Origin: Gyrodactylus bullatarudis
Taxonomy: Eukaryota; Platyhelminthes; Monogenea; Gyrodactylidea; Gyrodactylidae
Assembly: GCA_012064415.1 (NCBI GenBank)
Contig: SSNU01000077.1
Span: 386,849 to 450,848 of the forward strand
Direction: 5' to 3'
Length of the DNA stretch: 64,000 bases
Part shown: in pieces, positions 55,595 to 64,000 of the stretch
How the letters are laid out: the number at the start of each line of letters is the position of its first letter
How positions within the stretch are numbered: position 1 is the first letter of the stretch
Notes under the pieces: generated by a model
Seen by the model: only the letters and a program-made list of their open reading frames with translations
Database searches by the model: none
What the model was told of the DNA's origin: nothing
Position numbers and translations under genes: made by a program

Positions 55595-58500
55595 ATGACT
55601 CTATTTGCGTTCGAATGGATTCTTACTTTTCACTTATTTCTCGCTCAATGTAACAAATTTTTCGTCTCAGATGAATTAGAATCATTTTTAGATAACACAA
55701 AATTTTTATATAGAATTAATAAAAACTCCCAAACTTCGCAGATTTTTCTTAGTTCAACAGACGTGATTTACGCTATTAATACAAAAAATATTGATGAAAT
55801 ATCTTTTCTCACAACTGGACCTCGTAACTTTTCAATATTTTGTGAGGAAAATCAAAACTGTGCTCATTGTTCTGCTATAACATCTGATTATCCACCAGGT
55901 TATTCATCTAAATTTTGTCAGCCAAGACTAACCAGCAACATTGTCAAGTCATGGGCGACTTTAAATCCCTTCCATCATGATTATTTTGGCTACGATCAGC
56001 GTATATTTACTGGATTTCATCTTTACACCTGTTTCAACCTTTACCATGGATTTTGTACAAAAATCCATCTTGACCAATTCAAAGGAATACAAAACAAAAA
56101 TATTTCCAGCCTATATAGCAACTTGGAAAGATTCATTCCAGTAGTTGGCTGGAACCCTCGTGGATCATCAACTCTTTTTATTGATAACTCTAGTCTTTTG
56201 GCCATTCATCAGACAGATCAATACGAGTCTCATAGTCTCATAGAATCTTTCTCCTATACAATTCGTAATCACAGTTTCACCTATCCCAGTGAGAGTATGC
56301 GTGGAGTCTACTCGATGGATTTAGTCATCAAGTCTAAGCCGCCAGACTTGCATTATTTGAAGACATTCAAGGCAAAATCTCTGTCTGGATTTGACTACAT
56401 TTACACAATCTACACAGAAAAACTAGCCCACAGAAATCATTTCAAACTCAAAATGTCTAGGATCTGCTCGGGTGATGACCAGTTCAATAGTTTTGTTGAA
56501 ATTGATGGATTTGCCACAGACAATGGTCACAATTTCTTTGATAATGTGAGTTATTTATCACAAAATGTATAGGTTTCTTTGAAACGAAGAGATTACAAGA
56601 GAGATACTTTAATCGTTCAGCATCAAAATGATTTTTTTCAGAACTTATATATACACATGTTTGTAGCATTTATACAACAGTAGTATACAGTATAATGTAG
56701 ATCATAATTACAAGATCAATAGGATCAATGAGGTTTCTCTCTCTCAAATCTTTCTCAATCAATAACCAGCTGGTTTTCATGTTGAAAATTAAACTACTAA
56801 TTGCATATTTATTTAGAGAGAGAGCCATTCGAAATGTCTGACTCAATGTCATTACATTGTACAGTTTTTGCTTGAATCCTACTCTTAATGTTTAAACAAT
56901 TTCACATAAGTAAACTTGAGAATAAATGGCGATTGAGGCAATAAACGTCGGGAGGATGCATCAGGATGTTAAAAGAACAACTCTACAAATCTCTCAGTTA
57001 TTTCAAATTCATATGTGTATTCTACAATTGTTTTTTTCTACAAATTACTTAATAGTCTTTTCATTTCAAAATTCCCCTTGTCACAGAACTCTAACTTGTA
57101 TGGCAGAATCAATAGCAGAGAATTTTGTTATGATTGACTGAATCACTAATGCCAATTGATACAAACACATTGTATTTATATAAAGACAGTCATTAATATT
57201 AGATAAAAGAAATAATGATAACAGCCCATAGGGGATATATTCAATACAGAGATGGAAAACGATCTTATTTTTAAATTTAAGCCCACTATATAGGACAATT
57301 ATAACGATAACAGTTTATTAACCCCTCACCTTTAGAATTCACACTGAACAAATCTCAAATTATATATTTTTATTAAGTATTTTAGATACTTAATTCAAGT
57401 TTTTTATTGGGTTTTTGGTGCTTAAGTGCGTCTATGCCTGCCATACATGTTTGGATTTTTTCTTTACTAGCTTATAAATTACACTTGTAAATACACGCTG
57501 ATGTGTGATTAGAGATGTACTAAAAGACTTAGGCTCTCGTCACCAAAAACCTAATAAAAAGAATCTCAAATTAGAGTTATTTATTGGAATTTAAAAAATT
57601 CAATCTGGCTAAAATTAGGCCATTTTTTGAATTTCGAAATGCAACCAATCTCTACTTTTTCAATGTCTGATCTGAAAAATTTTATTGACTTCAGAGAACG
57701 CATGCAATTGAAATCTAACATTTGTGACCGATGCTAGACGATAACTTTGAAGTTCAGACAAAATTTCATTTCTAAAAAATAATTCTGTTCCCTTTACTAT
57801 CTGGAGAAAAATATTGAGACTTTTGCAAAAATTGTAAACTTTTATCTTTATGAGTGAGAAATTAAACTTGATCGAATCATCCCAAAATGAGAGCTGAAAA
57901 AAAACAAATATTTTCTGCATGCAATACTCTTGAAAACAATTAAGTTTGAGAGTAGCAGAGAGAGATTATGATAATTTTTGGTGATGAAAAGATAAATCAT
58001 AAATTCCAAGCATTAGTCTACTCTCTCGATCCCTATGCTGTACGTCTTTTTTTTAACAGAAACAAACATTACCGATTTGCCGAAAGTTTCAGTTTCATTT
58101 CTAGAGAGGAAAATACAAATTAGCTTTGGTTGTACAAAATTCTCAGGGGGAAAACCAAGCGAGAATTATACAAAAGAGAAAACATTTCTGAGTCATTTCT
58201 AGTAGTAAAGAAAAATTAAGTTTAAATTAACTACATCTTCCTTATCCAGATAACTCATATTGTTGAAGGACGTTCTGGACAATTGCTCGGGGATGAAGTT
58301 AACCATGACATTTTATCTGAGACTAACACGTTAGAGGGACTCATGGGAGGTGAGAACAACTCATCTCTTGATATATTTGTCTCGTCCGCTTATCAGAAGC
58401 AAAGACAAGAAACTTTACTCTATTTGAGTGTAGTTGAACAAGTGAGTTAATTTAATTGTTTATTTACCCCTTTTTTGATGTTTAACTCGATAGAATACAA

Positions 58501-61500
58501 GGGCCATTTATATATGCAATGGATCCATTGTATTCTAATTGTATTTCGATATTCGATCACGTACTTATAAAGATAATAACTAAAGCGTCTCAATCTTGTA
58601 GTTTGGACCAACAAAAGATTTAAGCCTGAAATATCATTTTAACTTCATTCATTCCAAAATTAACCCTTTCGATGCCGAAACTATTTCACAATTTTTATAA
58701 AAACCCCAATTTAGCTATAAAGATACCAAGTAATTGGGCCAAAAATCTTACTAATGCAAGTTCACATTGTGGGCTTCAATTTAAACTTTAATTGATCCAG
58801 AAACCTATCAAACTAGTAGAGTTATGAAGGTTCAAAAAAAATTGGAAAATGGACATATTTGTCCATCGGCACTGAAAGGGTTAAATGTCTGATCACACGT
58901 CAAGACTGAAAAGGTTGAGTTTATTATAGAAATAGTAAATTTTCATCTTCATATCGATTTGCTTTATATTGGAACTCTTTTGGATTCTATTCTCTGACTT
59001 GGTTGACTTGTTGAAAGAGTAAAGAGCATTAATCGTTTCAGGTACATCTGAGTAAAAACATTGTCAGAGAGGCTTTTCTTAAACTAAATACATAATGAAA
59101 ACGGTAATTAAAACACGTTCAAGAGTTTCGTGTAAATGTTTTCTGATCAGAGGGACATTTCTCTTTTGCTAGCACCTTTGAAAGTTTTCAAGATTCTTAT
59201 CTCTCTACAAATATGGATAGAGAAGCTGCTCCATACTCCCGAGATGACCTCACATTTATTTCTCACTAGAGCCGGAACTCTGATGAAATAAATAATAATT
59301 GGGGAAAAAATGCAATGATTTTATCTCAAATTAAATCAAATTTATTTTCTTACTTTTCCAGGTTTGTTCTTTTATTTCTTTCACCTAGAATCTCGCTTGA
59401 ATGTTAGTATCTTTTTCAACAGGAAATATACATTCCATGACTAATTTCCAAATCTTTTCTTCTAATCAGGCAAATTATGCATTTGATCAGACAATACACG
59501 CCTGTTTCACAGGAGATGGTACCAGGGGACCAAAATATTTTTTCTCCACACCATTACCAACATGTCAAGCTGAGGTAAGCCAATTTGTTATCTGATGTTC
59601 ATTTATATTAATAGATTCTGCCCGAAGACTACAAGTGCCTCAGAAGGGACCATAAAAACCGATTGACTATGAGTGAAAATAATATTAGACAGTCTTTCAA
59701 AATGTTTTTCATAGACGCAATCAATGATGAAGTAACTGGACTATCACTCACTATAAGCCCAGATGCAATGGCTACACTACTTTATGTTAATGTTAAGAGT
59801 GGTTATATTCTCAAGGTAGGCATTCATCCAAAGCATATTTTAATATCATCCAAATACAGGTTTCTCCAATCTTTATTTCCCCTTTATGATTCTTATGATA
59901 AATTCACGAGTATCTTTGGTTGTTACGACGCAATGGTCGGTTGATTCTGGTTTTTGGAAAATACAATTTATTTTCCAATTAACAGGACATGTAAATTACA
60001 TTTTATTATACTACCTTGATCACTTGGAGGCTATTCGAACTGTTTCCGAGTTTATTCCATTTTATGGTCTTGGGAAGACTTTTTTCTGGCAAATTATTTT
60101 GTCCCAGATATTAGAGAGTAGGTGAATCGATCGTCTAAATGTCAATCCTAAGAATATTGATAAAAGATCAAATTAATCTTGTGTGCAATGATTCTCACAT
60201 TGTTACTTATTCTCTAATTTCTTTGTTTTCTCTGGAATCAAAATCGATATGATTATTTCTTATTATTATGATAAAGAAAAGCCTTTTCAAAGCTTAAACT
60301 AAACATTTTCAGTACGAACTAATAAAGATTGATGGAAAATACGGACGATTAATTGGACGAATTCCCCTCATCCTGAATGATCAGAGAGTACTCAACTCAG
60401 CCATTCATCTACAAGTTGATATGACGGGAACATTTGGTTATACCCTCATAAAGGAACGCAATAAAGTAAGCATTTGAAGCAAACATTTCTATCAGCTAAC
60501 CTCATGTAATAAACACTTGATGATTGAGTAACTCATCCTTGTAGATAGATTGAAGACACTTTATTTTTTACATACACATGCCAACTTTTCACCTTTGAAA
60601 AGGGAGAAGAAAATACTCCCCTTCGCACACATCAATGAATCTTCTAGTGTCTGCCTTAGTCATTCGTTAATTTGTATTAATTAAACTCTGAAAATGTGTT
60701 TCTACCTAAGAATATAACAACAATTACTTCTTTGTAGATATTGAAATTCAACCTACATGATTGCTCAAGATTCAAGAAATGTTCAGATTGCCTGAATGCC
60801 AAGGAGCCATTCTGTGGCTGGTGCATTAGCAAGGGAAAATGTGATCGAGTTGAAAATTGCTTTGGTGATGAAAATTCTTTTAATCCTGATCGAATTTATT
60901 CGAATGAAGATTTCCAGTTATACTCTCAATACGATGTAACGATTAAAGATAGGAGATGGTTATCATATCTAGATTCAATAGCAAGGTTTGTCTTAACAAA
61001 TCTCAAGACACGCATAAATAGATTGCCATAACTTTTCTCAAAATCTTGATCGCTTCGAAGTTGTAAAATTTATAGCTGGTTCAATCTTCCTATTCGTTTT
61101 CGAATATATATTCAATTTATTTGTGGTTAATAGTAAAAAACGAAAAAACATATTTCTATGAATGATAGTATATTTTTACTTTCCTAGAAAAGTTATAACA
61201 GCTCAAAAATTCAGTTATTACACGGAGAATTTCTCTATCAATCTATCAATGAAAAATATAAAATCATGTAAAATAAGTCGACCACTATTTGAGAGGAATT
61301 ATTAATATTGGCTAAATTTCAACTCTTGAGTTTCAAAATGCACATCATTTTGATTGGTTAATATTTGGAATAATATTGATTTTTAATTTAAAAAAAATGC
61401 CCATTTTCAAGGACATTAATGATACAGTTAGATTCTCCTCAAAATTAACACAATTACTCGTTTTGCAAGTTTTGTTTTTTTGTTACCAATAGTGATTCAA

Positions 61501-64000
61501 GTTGGCCTAAACATTGCTGGGGTAATGTTTCGTTTGTGTTTTTATTTTCATTTTTTATTACATCACAGGAAAAAGGAATCGAACACTCAAAATTCAATTA
61601 ATAATATTTGATTCCTAAAACTAAAATGGAATGATACACAAAAGGTCAATATTTTTCATTATTCCTTCTGACGTTTACTAACTCGACATCTTATGAGGTC
61701 AAATTTACTGAATCCTCAGTTGGTTGGTTATTGAAATTTTATTTGAATTTGATATTTATTTGAGCAATTTGATTTACATCAAATAGACCTCGTAAATTGA
61801 TAAGAGAATGGAGTTAAACAAACATTTTGATTGATTAGATGGTTGAGAAAAATCTTTTTTTTTTCCACAACTAAAAATTGAAGATCTGAGAAATTTTCTA
61901 CAACTGTTTGAACTTCCAGGTGTCCAATCATTCATCTTGTCAAACCAAAGGGAATCTTCTTAACAACACCGAAACCCCAGCCAATAACATTAAGGGATCT
62001 TCAAAAATCAAATGAACCTCTTAACCTAAGTTTACACCCAGATGAAAGGCTAAGAAAACGAATATTTGAGTTGACAATTTACTCAAATCTCTACGAGTTG
62101 GCCTGCGTTTTCTCCAATGACAAGAATGAAAAAATCTATAGATCCTCTGTTGAGTACAGCTTTGAGAGAAACTCGATCAACTGCCTTGCGCCATCAGAGG
62201 GCATCCTCAAGTTGGAAAATACTCAGCAAGGTAAACCGATTTATTCTAGAATGAGTGAGCGAATGATTTAATTCTCTTTATTTTACAAAGGATACCATAA
62301 ACTTGAATCACAGTTGGAGGTCATTGAATCCACAGAACATGGCCGGACAAGACAAATTCTGGCCACTGGCATTATTCCCATTTATAATTGCTCCAAGATG
62401 ACGTCTTGCTCTGAGTGTGTTACACTGGAGTCAGACTGTGTCTGGTGTACCCAGCTGAATTCATGCTCTTATCGTGACACAGACGAGTGCCGCATTTCAG
62501 ATGGGGAGCTCAATTTGCCCAATTTGAATCGCGCTATTGAACAAAATGAGGTAATCTCTTTGATTGATACAATATCACCAAACGTTTCATGCTATAGCGT
62601 AGACTTTTTATTATCTAGATTTCTAAATGTCCAAAGTACTCCGGTCTGAATGGGAATCCAAAGTTGGTGTATGAGAATAGTCCTGTGGAATTGATATTCC
62701 TAGTTTCAAATGTTCCGGTAAGTGGATTTATTTCTCACAACATTTTTAGCTTTTTACTTGATTATCTTGTCTTTTGGCTTGTATTGGTCTCTCTGTAGAA
62801 AAAAAATACAAAGAGAATGAATTATTTTTTAAAAGATGAGGATAATAACAGTTGTAGTGATTGTTAATAACCAAGGTTTCAAGTATTTAAGGTGTTTTAC
62901 CTGAAGAAAAACTTGGTTCCAAATTATGATTTTGAGAATAAAGAATTTGAGTTATCAGAATAATTATCCTAATAATCTTTGCATTCAAGATTAAATATGT
63001 CACGTTCCATTGTATTGAAGAGTGCAGAGGAAGTTCGGTTGTCGGTGTCCGCATTAATGAAACATCTATCAGCTGTTCCTTTAAAAAGGTATTTTGATTT
63101 TTTCTATTTCAACTTTATTCTCATCTAATTCATATTTTAAGATTCAGTTACCTCCAGATAATACTGAAGGGACCGCGATTTGTCCAATAAAATTGCTATG
63201 GAGTTTTAATAATCAGAGATATTCTCCAGACTCGATGGAGTTTACACAAAGTGAGTCAATTTACTATTTATAACATCGTAATTTAGTTGAAGTTTACGAC
63301 TGCGGAAGACTTGCTCGATATTGTGATGATTGTCTTTCGCTACGCGTGGAATACGAATGTGGATTTTGCCAGGGCATCAGAGATGAAAATCCTAGCCAGA
63401 ATGTCTTCGGAAAGTGCTCACGTCAAAGAGACTGTGTCAAGTACGGTCGGAGATCGTTAATTAATGAGGATATTGGCATTAATCTGGGTGATAGTTGGAT
63501 AATTAACGGGCAAATATGTCCAAATCCAAGCATAAACATGGTTTGTATCAAATTTTACTTTTATATAAGTTGTTAGAATTCTAAACAAAGGTAGAAACTA
63601 CTCAGAAATAAAAGTCAGAACTAAACATCTTTTTCAATTTGTATGCTGGAATAGCATAAATCAATCTGAACTAACGAAGAACTTCCATCCGTTCAAATTT
63701 GAGTTCGTTCTTCCTAACCCGGTCATTATTAAGATGTAATTCTTTAAAATAATTCCGATCTGTTCTGTACTATTGATGAAAATAAATTGAAAAGTTAGGG
63801 TACTTGGTTAATGACACAATTTTTATCTAGACCAAATCAGTCCAAAATTGATAAACTATTATTTTAAATTGATATATAAAGGTATTGCCCATGAATACTA
63901 CCCATTTTGGCAACACAATGTTTACAATTCACGGGCATAACCTTGGACGAACTCCTGACGACATTTTCTCTATTGAAATGATCATCTCAAAAGTGGACAA
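55595..64000 (+). CDS. Plexin ectodomain (5' part, runs off window)
   Basis: Semaphorin receptor. Exons: 55595-56545, 58250-58441, about 59424-59574, 59615-59815, 60313-60465, 60738-60985, 61920-62230, 62291-62550, 62619-62717, 62990-63088, 63142-63250, 63287-63540 and 63882 onward. A short signal peptide (LFAFEWILTFHLFLAQC) leads into a sema domain of about 550 residues, with the plexin-type end QTIHACFTGDG. Three PSI modules follow, with their Cys patterns (DCSRFKKCSDCLNAKEPFCG, NCSKMTSCSECVTLESDCVW, DCGRLARYCDDC), separated by IPT-like Ig folds (FTIHGHNLGRTPDD in the last). Phases agree everywhere except at the start of the exon near 59424, where a small exon may be missing. The transmembrane segment and cytoplasmic GAP domain lie beyond 64000. 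Class A versus B cannot be decided. Confidence 0.88.
58664..58880. mobile_element. TTAA-flanked MITE (piggyBac-like), copy 2
   Basis: A 217-bp copy, over 90% identical to 16971-17186, flanked by TTAA at 58660-58663 and 58881-58884, in a plexin intron. Each terminal repeat carries a transition that breaks the original palindrome. Confidence 0.8.

Noticed and set aside
59362..59423. Plexin exon starting right after the TTTTCCAG at 59361
   Set aside because: That start runs into in-frame stops before the conserved sema sequence, so the exon must begin later; its exact 5' border stays open.

Overview
The window is AT-rich animal nuclear DNA. The genes are split by spliceosomal introns with GT...AG ends, and the set (plexin, G-protein-coupled receptor kinase, exocyst Sec15, and a large FNIII/beta-propeller receptor) is metazoan. 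Several introns are extremely short (23, 26, 30, 31 and 33 nt), while neighbouring ones exceed 1-3 kb. A tRNA-derived SINE carries a hammerhead-ribozyme core resembling the schistosome one. Together these suggest a flatworm or another small-intron spiralian or mesozoan, but I cannot name the species.

Layout, left to right. (1) 1-27919, minus strand: the 5' part of a giant receptor ectodomain with a signal peptide, YWTD-like beta-propellers and many fibronectin III repeats, ROS1/Sevenless-like. Its transmembrane and kinase parts, if present, lie left of position 1. Its introns hold a pogo/Tigger-like transposon with 388-bp terminal repeats, a TTAA MITE, several palindromic elements and dispersed repeats. 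(2) 28251-29946, plus: succinate-semialdehyde dehydrogenase in 7 exons. (3) 29947-32661: intergenic, with the SINE/hammerhead and an inverted-repeat element. (4) 32662-36527, minus: PBDC1 in three exons; its first intron contains an entire intronless PITRM1/PreP gene on the same strand (33469-36429). (5) 36692-46389, plus: a GRK4/5/6-type receptor kinase in 11 exons. (6) 48888-55422, minus: exocyst subunit EXOC6/Sec15 in 8 exons. (7) 55595 to beyond 64000, plus: the sema-PSI-IPT ectodomain of a plexin.

The genes fall into three head-to-head pairs with short shared upstream regions: receptor/SSADH (331 bp), PBDC1/GRK (164 bp) and EXOC6/plexin (172 bp). They do not form one pathway. GRK, plexin and the receptor are signalling proteins, EXOC6 acts in secretion, SSADH and PITRM1 are mitochondrial enzymes, and PBDC1 is linked to eEF1A biogenesis.

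Exon boundaries were inferred by hand from splice signals, reading-phase continuity and remembered family sequences. Those flagged in the entries are uncertain.
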